Source of the DNA: Desulfovibrio sp.
GTDB taxonomy: Bacteria; Desulfobacterota; Desulfovibrionia; Desulfovibrionales; Desulfovibrionaceae
NCBI GenBank assembly: GCA_003512875.1
Contig: DONZ01000036.1
Span: forward strand, 1 to 15,500
DNA length: 15,500 nucleotides
Direction of reading: 5' to 3'
Below, in pieces: positions 7,507 to 14,252 of the stretch. The first letter of the stretch is position 1; the number at the start of each line of letters is the position of its first letter. The notes below the pieces were generated by a model, which ran no database searches, had not been told where the DNA came from, and worked only from the letters and a program-made list of their open reading frames with translations. Made by a program: the position numbers and the translations under genes.

Positions 7507-8169
7507 TTAGATACGTTTGCCTAATTCATACGCTTTATTTGGAAAATCCGTCCGCAAAACGGAACCTGCCGTCCATGTTCCGGAAGCGACAACCCTGCCG
7601 GCGTCCTCCCAGCCCAAATAATCCAGGAGCTTCTCATAGTGCGTCAAAATTGGCAGCTCATGGGCGGGGGAATTGTTCGCATACGTCATAAGCAAGACAG
7701 CTTTCTTGGGAACATGGATTTGTCCATTAATCGCATAAAACCTGTCGATAACGGCTTTCAGCTGTGCCGATATGCCGAAATAATACATAGGCGTTGCAAA
7801 AACCACAAGATCAGCCGGAACAATATGCTCCCGCACAAATTCAAAATCATCTTTAAATACGCATGGACCGTCCATTCCGCAGGAATTGCAAGCAATACAA
7901 GGGTGAACGTTTTTCTGTGCGGCATCAAAACGGACGATTTCATGCCCCTGTTCCTTCGCTCCTTTGATAAAATGATCAGCTAAGATATTGGAATTTCCAT
8001 TTTCACGGGGACTGCCGGTCAGCACGAATATTTTCATTGTTTTTTCTCCTCCTTGTGTTCGGGGTGTTCGGGCGTAAGCATTTTTCATGAAAAGCAAGGC
8101 TGATTTCATTCCAAACCCTGTTCCCAGTAACGCCAATCCCGCCCGTTTCATGAATATCCGCCTGTTCAT
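7507..8169 (-). CDS. Iron-sulfur flavoprotein-like NAD(P)H:FMN reductase with Tat-like leader (internal start at 8037)
   Basis: The core begins MKIFVLTGSPRENGNSN, the FMN phosphate loop of the flavodoxin-like reductase family, and has MYYFGISAQLKAVIDRF for the flavin site. CIACNSCGMDGPC places Cys91, 94, 97 and 103 in a CX2CX2CX5C pattern like that of iron-sulfur flavoproteins, which shuttle electrons. From ATG 8169 the protein is 220 residues with a leader MNRRIFMKRAGLALLGTG resembling a Tat signal; AGGAGA (8175-8180) lies five bases upstream. A second start at 8037 (residue 45) has the even stronger AAGGAGGAG (8046-8054) upstream, giving a 176-residue cytoplasmic form. Members of the family are usually leaderless, so both forms, or only the short one, may be made. 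The frame is open upstream to 8313 but lacks signals there. It lies upstream of the MBL hydrolase in a likely two-gene operon. Confidence 0.82.
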   Translation of the reverse strand: MNRRIFMKRAGLALLGTGFGMKSALLFMKNAYARTPRTQGGEKTMKIFVLTGSPRENGNSNILADHFIKGAKEQGHEIVRFDAAQKNVHPCIACNSCGMDGPCVFKDDFEFVREHIVPADLVVFATPMYYFGISAQLKAVIDRFYAINGQIHVPKKAVLLMTYANNSPAHELPILTHYEKLLDYLGWEDAGRVVASGTWTAGSVLRTDFPNKAYELGKRI

Positions 8170-8215
8170 AAAAATCTCCTCTTGTCTTTCATACAAACTA
8201 TTCCACGTTTTTGTC

Positions 8216-8224
8216 ATTGTAGCA
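8216..8224 (-). promoter_or_regulatory. Extended -10 promoter for the FMN reductase/MBL operon
   Basis: On the minus strand TGCTACAAT carries TACAAT as -10 (8216-8221) with the upstream TG of an extended -10. The -35 region is T-rich and weak. The transcript would start about 40 bases before ATG 8169. Confidence 0.42.
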
Positions 8225-8329
8225 AAACCCCAAACAGGAAAAAGAACTGTTTTTTGCTTTTTCTTGCCTAATACTGCCAAAACGGATATTTCATGTTTTT
8301 GCGGCGAGCGCAAAACCCGGAAATACGAT

Positions 8330-8358
8330 TTGACACGCTTTCCTATTAAAGATACACA
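8330..8358 (+). promoter_or_regulatory. Possible sigma-70 promoter of the diguanylate cyclase gene
   Basis: A perfect -35 TTGACA (8330-8335) is followed after 17 bases by TACACA (8353-8358), a poor -10. The start would lie about 20 bases before ATG 8385, leaving just enough room for the ribosome binding site. Confidence 0.38.
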
Positions 8359-8384
8359 AACACTTGGAGCAAGAGGATGATATC

Positions 8385-9890
8385 ATGAGTAATTTTGCCT
8401 ATGACAGAAGAAAAAGAAAACGGCTCAAACCCGCGTATGTCTTTATGGCTTCCCTTCTTGCAACGCTTTTTATTGCAGGCTGTTTCCTTTGTTATTCGAG
8501 CAAGCAAGAATACCGCGTAAAACTGGAACGCGTGAAAATCTACGGCAATTATTTTTCCCAAAAAACAAAACTCACCTTTGAAAATTTCGCCCAGAGCCTG
8601 CACATACTCTCCCGCGTGATCACGTGGCAAAACGGAAAAACGGATTTATACGAAGAAATTGCGGAGCATTTGATACAAATCATTCCTGAAACCCTCAATA
8701 TCAACTTGGCGAAAAACGGCATTGTCAGCCATGTTTATCCCTATGAGCGGAATAAAAACGCCCTGGGACACAATTTATTGCTTTCAAAAACCCGCAAAGA
8801 GGAAGCCCGGCTTGCCATTACAACAAGGAAAGTCACCATTTCCGGACCGTTCAAACTCGTGCAGGGCGGAACGGGACTTGCGTTCAGGCAGGCGGTATTT
8901 CTGCCCAAAACAAATGCCGAAACCATACCCAATACCGAACACCTTACAGACGATGAATATTTTTGGGGCTTCGTCCTTATAACCTATGATTTTCCCAAAA
9001 TTCTGGAACGGCTGAAATACGATGAATTGTCACTTGCCGGATTTTCTTGGAATTTATGGCGTTTTTCCCCGTCAACAGGCAAAAAGGAAACCATTATTTC
9101 TTCTGAAACCCAACTCAACAAAAATACCGAGACCTTTGAAATTCCAATTCAAAACGCAACATGGTATCTTGACATTTCCCCGAAATCCGGCTGGCTTGAC
9201 CGCAAAAACCTGTTTTTTGAAATCACCGTATACAGCATTATCTGCATTTTGCTTTCCCTGCTTTTGACCATTGTCATCATTTTAAAAACAAAAAATAAAA
9301 TCATTGAAAGGCAAAGCCGCACCGACAGCCTGACCAATCTGCCAAACAGAAACTGGACTTACAAACTTCTTCGGGAAGCGCTCATAAAGCACCAAAACAG
9401 CGCCTATCGGAACGATGAGCCGATACTCTATCTGTGCATGCTGGACTTCAACGATTTTAAACACATCAACGATACGTACGGACACCATATCGGCGATAAG
9501 CTGCTTATCGAATTTGCAAAAAGAATATCCCGATGCCTTTTGCCTGAAGAATTTGCCGCACGGCTCGGCGGCGATGAATTTTTAGCCATATTTTACTGCA
9601 AAAAGCCTGATGATGATTCCATGCCCACCCGTCTGCAGGGAATACAGAATTATCTTCAGCAGCCCTATCTGCTTGACGGCATATCCTGCATTATGACGGT
9701 AAGCATAAGCTATGTCAGCCCTGATAAAAATGTTTTGCAAAATAAGCCTCGCCAGCAAACGGACGAAGAATTTTTCATCGATTTGGCGGACAAGGTCATG
9801 TACCATAACAAAAAGAAATACCACCAAGGCAGAGAAAATCAAGAAAGCGAAAAGAGCGGCGGTCTGAACCGGCAGATCGTTTCCATATGA
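8385..9890 (+). CDS. Membrane-bound diguanylate cyclase (periplasmic sensor plus GGDEF)
   Basis: The 501-residue protein has a basic N-terminus, a membrane segment at about 17-37, a periplasmic region of about 235 residues that looks like a Cache-type sensor, a second membrane segment at about 276-300, and a GGDEF domain at about 312-465. Catalytic motifs are intact: DSLTNLPNR, DFNDFKHINDTYGHHIGD and RLGGDEF (GGDEF at 395-399). It should make cyclic di-GMP from two GTP in response to an extracellular cue. The inhibitory I-site RxxD, expected five residues before GGDEF, reads LPEE, so product inhibition is probably absent. ATG 8385 has GAGGA (8373-8377) seven bases upstream; a TTG at 8364 lacks this. 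It is divergent from the FMN reductase and convergent with the PAS-type activator. No link to the flanking redox modules can be seen except position. Confidence 0.9.
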   Translation: MSNFAYDRRKRKRLKPAYVFMASLLATLFIAGCFLCYSSKQEYRVKLERVKIYGNYFSQKTKLTFENFAQSLHILSRVITWQNGKTDLYEEIAEHLIQIIPETLNINLAKNGIVSHVYPYERNKNALGHNLLLSKTRKEEARLAITTRKVTISGPFKLVQGGTGLAFRQAVFLPKTNAETIPNTEHLTDDEYFWGFVLITYDFPKILERLKYDELSLAGFSWNLWRFSPSTGKKETIISSETQLNKNTETFEIPIQNATWYLDISPKSGWLDRKNLFFEITVYSIICILLSLLLTIVIILKTKNKIIERQSRTDSLTNLPNRNWTYKLLREALIKHQNSAYRNDEPILYLCMLDFNDFKHINDTYGHHIGDKLLIEFAKRISRCLLPEEFAARLGGDEFLAIFYCKKPDDDSMPTRLQGIQNYLQQPYLLDGISCIMTVSISYVSPDKNVLQNKPRQQTDEEFFIDLADKVMYHNKKKYHQGRENQESEKSGGLNRQIVSI

Positions 9891-10055
9891 TTTTCATAAT
9901 ATTTTTTTCCCGAAAGGAATTATTCCTCCGGTCCCCTATATGGTAATAATACCGTAACGATAAAAAATATCATAAAAAGTGTCGAGAGAGGGACAGGAGA
10001 GAACTTTTACAAAATTTTTCCCCTGAAACATTTCCCAATAATTAACAAAAATGCT

Positions 10056-11804
10056 CTAAATATTATGTTTCGCGCAATACCTGTGAAACGTTCTGATATT
10101 CATATTCATCAATTTCGCCGCGCGGCTCTTGTTTCCTTTCGCACACTTCAGGGCATGCTCCAAACAACGCCTTTCCGTTTCCGTTTTGCATAACTCAAGG
10201 TCAAACAGCCTATCTTCTTTTGCAAAAAATTCTTCTTTAATGGAAACCTGCCGCATTTCCTGCATTTCCTGCAATTCGCCCGTGGCAATAAAACGAAGTA
10301 TCGCATTTTGCAGTTCCCGTATGTTTCCTGCCCATGGGGCGTCCATCATTTGGGCAAATACCCGTTCGGGAATACGCGGCGGAGTATCCGTGCCGCTGAA
10401 ACGTTTCAAAAAGAACCCGATTAAAAGCGGAATATCTTCTTTCCGTTCCCTTAACGCCGGCAAATACAAATCAACCACGCAAATCCGGTAAAAAAAGTCC
10501 TCACGCAATTTTTTTTCCTGAAGCATTTGATTTAAATTCCTATGCGTCGCACTGATGATGCGGACATCGCACGCCTTTTGCACCGTCGACCCAAGGGGAG
10601 TGAAAAGCTTATTTTCAACAGCATGAAGAAGTTTCGCCTGCATGGCGGGTGAAAGTTCCGCAACTTCATCAAGAAAAAGCGTGCCTTCATGGGCGGCTTC
10701 CAAAAATCCCCGGCTTGTGGAATGGGCATTGGTAAACGCCCCTTTCACATATCCGAAAAAAGCGCTTTCCATGAGCGTTTCCGGAATTGCCGCACAGTTG
10801 ACGGCAATAAACGGCTTGTCTTTTCTCGTTCCTGCTTCATGAATGATTTTTGCGAGCAAAGACTTGCCTGTTCCTGTTTCTCCAAGAATGACGACATTGA
10901 TTTCACTTTTTGCCAAACGCAGGGCTTTTTCAATGACATTTTTCATTTTAGGCGATTGGCTGATGAAAAAGCCATCTTTTTCCCGCAGCAATTTGATTAA
11001 ATTTTTATTTGCCGCAAGCAGTTCTTCTTTTTCTTCCATTAATTGCTTTTCTTTTTGTATTTCCTCCGTCTTGTCAATAAACGTGCTCACTAAAAGCGTA
11101 TCGTCCTCCTTTTTAAAAACAGTCGGAATTTCTGTTACGTAACGGATTGAATTTTGTACGGAATATTTCCAGTCATATTCTTTTTCCGAAACAATGTTCT
11201 GATAATTGTTTTTGCTTAGTTCCCGATATTTTTTACGGTCAAGGGAATGAATGAACGTTTCGACAGGCTTTCCGGCTATCTCCTTGGGGGAAGCACAGCC
11301 CAACAGGGCGGCATAAAGTTTGTTGGCAAGCGTGATATGCCCGTTTAAAATAATGGCAATCGGAAGCGGAAACCGCATGATAAGTTCCCCGAGCAAAGGA
11401 CTGTTCCAATACAAATGGCGCAGTGAAATAAGCTGAAAAGACATGATAGCCCCGATTAATTGCCGATTGCCGTCAAAAACCTTGCTTGCGATAACCCATA
11501 ACAAACTTTTGTCATTGATATTTTTTTCAATTTTTAAAAACCCGTAACAGATGTCGCCAAAAAAATTCAAACTCGGAAATTCTTTTTCCCTGTCGGTATC
11601 TTCCATAAGAAGCAAATCGACGGGCAAAACTTTTTGCGTATGATAAAATATTTTCCAATAGTTATCGGTATGCAAGACATCTTTTTCACTAACGCCCGTC
11701 AACTTTTCGTTTATTTTATTCCACCATGTGACTTCATGCTTTAAATTAATTGCAAAACCGGCAAACTGCTGGCTGAAGTAAAAAAAATTTTCCGCAAAAG
11801 ACAT
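10056..11804 (-). CDS. PAS-type sigma-54 enhancer-binding activator, regulator of module B
   Basis: The 582-residue protein has an N-terminal sensor of about 270 residues, with a PAS-like part around FPLPIAIILNGHITLANKLYAALLG, and a short coiled coil (KEKQLMEEKEELLAANKNL). The AAA+ domain follows: Walker A GETGTGKS (308-315), FIAVNCAAIPETLMESAFFGY, Walker B GTLFLDEVAEL and REDFFYRICVVDLYLPALRER. The last 40 residues form a Fis-type helix-turn-helix (GNKSRAAKLMNMNIRTFHRYC). The sigma-54 contact loop is GAFTNA (355-360) rather than GAFTGA. It is divergent from the module B flavoprotein, which has a sigma-54 promoter and inverted repeats upstream, so it very likely controls module B. ATG 11804 has AAGGA (11811-11815) six bases upstream and is preferred to a TTG at 11819. 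The signal is unknown; no membrane segment is evident, so sensing should be cytoplasmic. Confidence 0.88.
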   Translation of the reverse strand: MSFAENFFYFSQQFAGFAINLKHEVTWWNKINEKLTGVSEKDVLHTDNYWKIFYHTQKVLPVDLLLMEDTDREKEFPSLNFFGDICYGFLKIEKNINDKSLLWVIASKVFDGNRQLIGAIMSFQLISLRHLYWNSPLLGELIMRFPLPIAIILNGHITLANKLYAALLGCASPKEIAGKPVETFIHSLDRKKYRELSKNNYQNIVSEKEYDWKYSVQNSIRYVTEIPTVFKKEDDTLLVSTFIDKTEEIQKEKQLMEEKEELLAANKNLIKLLREKDGFFISQSPKMKNVIEKALRLAKSEINVVILGETGTGKSLLAKIIHEAGTRKDKPFIAVNCAAIPETLMESAFFGYVKGAFTNAHSTSRGFLEAAHEGTLFLDEVAELSPAMQAKLLHAVENKLFTPLGSTVQKACDVRIISATHRNLNQMLQEKKLREDFFYRICVVDLYLPALRERKEDIPLLIGFFLKRFSGTDTPPRIPERVFAQMMDAPWAGNIRELQNAILRFIATGELQEMQEMRQVSIKEEFFAKEDRLFDLELCKTETERRCLEHALKCAKGNKSRAAKLMNMNIRTFHRYCAKHNI

Positions 11805-11846
11805 AGTATTTCCTTGCAAAGGCTAAATGTTTTTTAGAACAAATAA

Positions 11847-11879
11847 TGTCAATACTGACATATAGTGACAAGTTTGTCA
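11847..11879. promoter_or_regulatory. Distal enhancer cluster: TGTCA/TGACA inverted repeats
   Basis: Four half-sites lie in order TGTCA (11847), TGACA (11856), TGACA (11866) and TGTCA (11875), forming TGTCA-N4-TGACA and TGACA-N4-TGTCA. The second pair extends to a 6-bp-arm palindrome, TGACAAGTTTGTCA. It is about 145-175 bases upstream of the module B -24 element and 43-75 bases upstream of the activator's ATG, so it can serve both activation and autoregulation. Confidence 0.68.
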
Positions 11880-11946
11880 ATACATATTTCATATCCATTC
11901 TTTCATAACATATTGATTTAATAAATTTTTAATTTAAATACCATAC

Positions 11947-11960
11947 TGACAAGAATGTCA
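11947..11960. promoter_or_regulatory. Proximal enhancer site: TGACA-N4-TGTCA
   Basis: TGACAAGAATGTCA repeats the arrangement at 11866-11879, 81 bases away, with identical half-sites and spacing. It lies about 65-75 bases upstream of the sigma-54 promoter. Two matching sites between a sigma-54 activator gene and its probable target are typical of activator binding sites. Confidence 0.68.
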
Positions 11961-12023
11961 CTATTTTTCTCATTTCCATTGAACTCTCAGACAACACGCT
12001 AAAATAATAAAATTTTTCACAAT

Positions 12024-12039
12024 TGGTCTTATCCTTGCA
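12024..12039 (+). promoter_or_regulatory. Sigma-54 (-24/-12) promoter of module B
   Basis: TGGTCTTATCCTTGCA has GG and GC ten bases apart with the full TTGCA -12 box. Transcription would begin near 12050, leaving a leader of about 53 bases before the flavoprotein ATG at 12103. Confidence 0.82.
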
Positions 12040-12102
12040 AAAACAGAATCATAAAAAAAATTTATTCATTCTTTCAACAACAACCTTTATGAGGAGGTTT
12101 TG

Positions 12103-13746
12103 ATGAGTTTCACAACAAAAACATATGAAACCGATGTGCTTATCCTCGGTTCCGGAATTTCAGGCTGCGGTGCCGCCATCGCCGCAAAGAAAGAAGGCGT
12201 CGATGTTTTGCTTGTCGATAAAGGCGTCCTTGAAAGTTCCGGCAATATCGGCGGGGGAAACGACCACTTCATGGCTGTGCTCAACGAAGCGGAACACGAT
12301 ACGTTTGAAGACATGCGCAAATATTACGTTACGCCGACTTCCGGAATAACCGACACCATAGCCTATAATTTTTACAAAGCCATGCGTCCTTGCCTGGAAG
12401 TTCTTGAAGAATCCGGCATAGAACTTTTGCGCAATCCGGACGGAACCTATGTCCGTTCCGCAGGTTTCGGGCAGCCCGGACCATGGTGGATACATATCAA
12501 CAAAGGGTATACCGTAAAATCAAAAATCGCAAAATACATCAAAAATCTTGGTATCCGCGTTGTGAACAACTTTTTTGTCACAAAACTGTTAAAAGACGGA
12601 GACCGCATTGCCGGCTGTGTCGGTTTTGATGTTTTGAAAGGCGACTTCGTCACTGTCCGCTGCAAAACAGCTGTTATCGCTTTCGGCTTGTCAGCCCAGC
12701 GGGTATCCACAAATTCAACACGCAAACCTTTCAACTGTTGGTATTCCCCCTATGTCACAGGCAGTCAGATCATATTGCCTTTGGAAGCTGGCGCTGCCGT
12801 TTTAAATCTCGATATTGCCGATAAGGGCACACTGCTGCCTAAAGGATACGGAGCTCCCGGCATGAACGGCATCAACAATATGGGCGGTCACGAATTGAAC
12901 GCCAAAGGCGAACGCTTTATGGGCAAATACGATCCCAATTGGGAAAACTGCCGCCGCCGCGACCAAATCATGGGCACATTCCAGGAAGCGCTTGAAGGAA
13001 GCGGACCTCCGTTCTATATGGATATGCGCCATTTCAGTAAGGAAGACGCAAGGCATCTCCAATACGACCTTATGCCCGGCGATAAGGAGACCTATTTGGA
13101 TTATTGCCGCGCAAGAAATATCGATTTCACCAAAGAACCGCTGGAAGTCGAAATAGGGGAACGCATGATCGGCGGTATCATCAAATGCGATGACGAACAG
13201 GAAACCCCTATTAAAAACCTTTATGCCGCAAGCCTTTTGGCAACATTTTCCTGCTGCATGGGCATAGGCTGGACAGCGGGCGAACATGCCGCAAAACGTG
13301 CGAAAACCGTTGATATGCCAAACTTGCAGGAAAAAGATTTTGAAAAAATGCACGATGAAATTTTCGCGCATTTCAAAGAAACAAAATCTGAAAATGCAAT
13401 CACATACACGGAATTTGAAGATGCCATCCGCCAAGTCATGGATTATTATGTCGGCTTCAACAGAACGGAAAAAGGCATGCTGCAAGCATTAAAGAGCATG
13501 CAAACCATTGAGGAATACATTCCCCGGCTTGAAGCGGCAACGCTGCGCGAACTCATGAGAATACGCGAAAGTTTGGAACTCTTTAAACTTGTGCGCATTT
13601 ACATTCAAGCCTGTTTGCAGCGTAAGGAATCAGGACGGGCTATGTATAACCGTACGGATTATCCGAACCTCGACCCTGCATACAATAAATGCCTGATCAC
13701 CAGTCTGGACGAAAGCGGAGTTCCGCATTTTGACTGGACGAAATAA
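12103..13746 (+). CDS. AprA/SdhA-like FAD flavoprotein oxidoreductase, module B catalytic subunit
   Basis: The 547-residue protein is a close paralogue of the one at 2773-4437. Shared blocks include GNDHFMAVL, GFGQPG, GAPGMNGINNMGGHELNA, RFMGKYDP, GPPFYMDMRH, KETYLDYC and PLEVEIGE. The FAD-binding loop GSGISGCG is at residues 16-23. Differences cluster around the region after FNCW (WYSPYVTGSQIILPLE here, WFTPFTTGSYFSLAYE in module A) and at ASLLATFSCCMGIGW against GCNFTSFSGAMCGGY. These positions may set substrate choice, although this is inference. There is no signal peptide, so the protein is cytoplasmic. GAGGAGG (12091-12097) is five bases before ATG 12103; a TTG at 12100 is less likely. 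It leads the operon with ferredoxin 50 bases downstream. Being shorter than AprA, it is probably not a canonical APS reductase subunit. Confidence 0.88.
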   Translation: MSFTTKTYETDVLILGSGISGCGAAIAAKKEGVDVLLVDKGVLESSGNIGGGNDHFMAVLNEAEHDTFEDMRKYYVTPTSGITDTIAYNFYKAMRPCLEVLEESGIELLRNPDGTYVRSAGFGQPGPWWIHINKGYTVKSKIAKYIKNLGIRVVNNFFVTKLLKDGDRIAGCVGFDVLKGDFVTVRCKTAVIAFGLSAQRVSTNSTRKPFNCWYSPYVTGSQIILPLEAGAAVLNLDIADKGTLLPKGYGAPGMNGINNMGGHELNAKGERFMGKYDPNWENCRRRDQIMGTFQEALEGSGPPFYMDMRHFSKEDARHLQYDLMPGDKETYLDYCRARNIDFTKEPLEVEIGERMIGGIIKCDDEQETPIKNLYAASLLATFSCCMGIGWTAGEHAAKRAKTVDMPNLQEKDFEKMHDEIFAHFKETKSENAITYTEFEDAIRQVMDYYVGFNRTEKGMLQALKSMQTIEEYIPRLEAATLRELMRIRESLELFKLVRIYIQACLQRKESGRAMYNRTDYPNLDPAYNKCLITSLDESGVPHFDWTK

Positions 13747-13796
13747 GGCTTGAAATATCAATAAGCAATTAAAAATAACCTTAAAAGGAGTAAGAT

Positions 13797-13994
13797 ATGC
13801 CTCCTGTTTTTGACGCAACAAAATGTAAAAAATGCCGTAAATGTGTGACACGCTGCCCCGGATATTTGCTTGAAATGGGTGAAAAAAAACCGGAAGTGCG
13901 TTTTCCGAACGAATGCTGGCACTGCGGCTGCTGCCGTATCGCCTGCGAACACGAAGCAATCAGCTTTGAATTTCCTCTTTACACAAGAGTTTGA
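13797..13994 (+). CDS. Small two-cluster 4Fe-4S ferredoxin, AprB-like, module B
   Basis: The 65-residue product has CKKCRKCVTRCP (Cys10, 13, 16, 20) and CWHCGCCRIACE (Cys40, 43, 46, 50). It matches the module A ferredoxin from MPPVF through AISFEFPLYT, and both resemble the N-terminal half of AprB without its tail. The second cluster motif ends CE instead of the usual CP and has an extra cysteine at 45, which could tune the cluster's potential. AAGGAG (13785-13790) lies six bases before the ATG. It should be the electron partner of the flavoprotein immediately upstream. A hairpin follows after 54 bases, before the permease gene. Confidence 0.9.
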   Translation: MPPVFDATKCKKCRKCVTRCPGYLLEMGEKKPEVRFPNECWHCGCCRIACEHEAISFEFPLYTRV

Positions 13995-14048
13995 AGCCTG
14001 CAAACAAAACGCCGATACATATCCGGCACGTTAACCCATAACAACACT

Positions 14049-14076
14049 CTGACATGCAATTTTTTTTGCATGTCAG
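14049..14076 (+). other. Perfect 11-bp hairpin between ferredoxin and permease genes, module B
   Basis: CTGACATGCAA (14049-14059) pairs perfectly with TTGCATGTCAG (14066-14076) around a six-T loop. The following GGGCGG is not a U-run, so it is not a standard terminator by itself. A second small hairpin, GGCG/CGCC at 14077-14090, follows directly and is succeeded by a short T-run (14095-14100), so the pair might terminate part of the transcripts. The arms also contain TGACA and TGTCA, the half-sites of the upstream enhancers. Confidence 0.6.
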
Positions 14077-14116
14077 GGCGGAAAAACGCCGTATCTTTTT
14101 CACATTCTTTTCCCGT

Positions 14117-14142
14117 ACATTAAATCAGCACATTAAATCAGC
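14117..14142. repeat. Perfect tandem duplication, 2 x 13 bp
   Basis: ACATTAAATCAGC occurs twice head to tail (14117-14129 and 14130-14142) in the leader upstream of the module B permease. It could be replication slippage or a paired binding site; nothing else in the window matches it. Confidence 0.75.
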
Positions 14143-14192
14143 TGGGAGCAATAAAAATAAGTTGCTGACAACGGCAATAAAAAAATTTTTAA

Positions 14193-14215
14193 TGTGATAA
14201 AATAAAAAAATCACA
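14193..14215. promoter_or_regulatory. Inverted repeat TGTGAT...ATCACA upstream of module B permease
   Basis: TGTGAT (14193-14198) and ATCACA (14210-14215) form a perfect 6-bp inverted repeat with an 11-base A-rich spacer, 37 bases before the permease ATG. It may form a weak hairpin in the leader or be an operator. The spacing does not fit a CRP/FNR site. Confidence 0.3.
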
Positions 14216-14252
14216 AGCTCGACAGTTGAAAATCACCTTTTGAGAGGATTTT

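Noticed and set aside
8240..8275. TGGCAGTATTAGGCAAG on the minus strand upstream of the FMN reductase resembles a sigma-54 promoter.
   Set aside because: GG and GC are nine bases apart instead of ten, which normally abolishes function, and a sigma-70-like extended -10 lies nearer the gene.
9891..10055. Terminator for the convergent diguanylate cyclase and activator genes.
   Set aside because: Only small symmetric elements such as GGAATTATTCC and an AAAAGT/ACTTTT pair with a 22-base loop are present; none has a GC stem with a T-run. I see no gene in this stretch.
12802..13485. A 227-codon open frame opposite the module B flavoprotein.
   Set aside because: It is antisense to conserved coding sequence and has no translation signals.
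14193..14215. TGTGA...TCACA as a CRP/FNR-type operator.
   Set aside because: The half-sites are 13 bases apart, whereas CRP needs six; kept only as an inverted repeat of unknown role.
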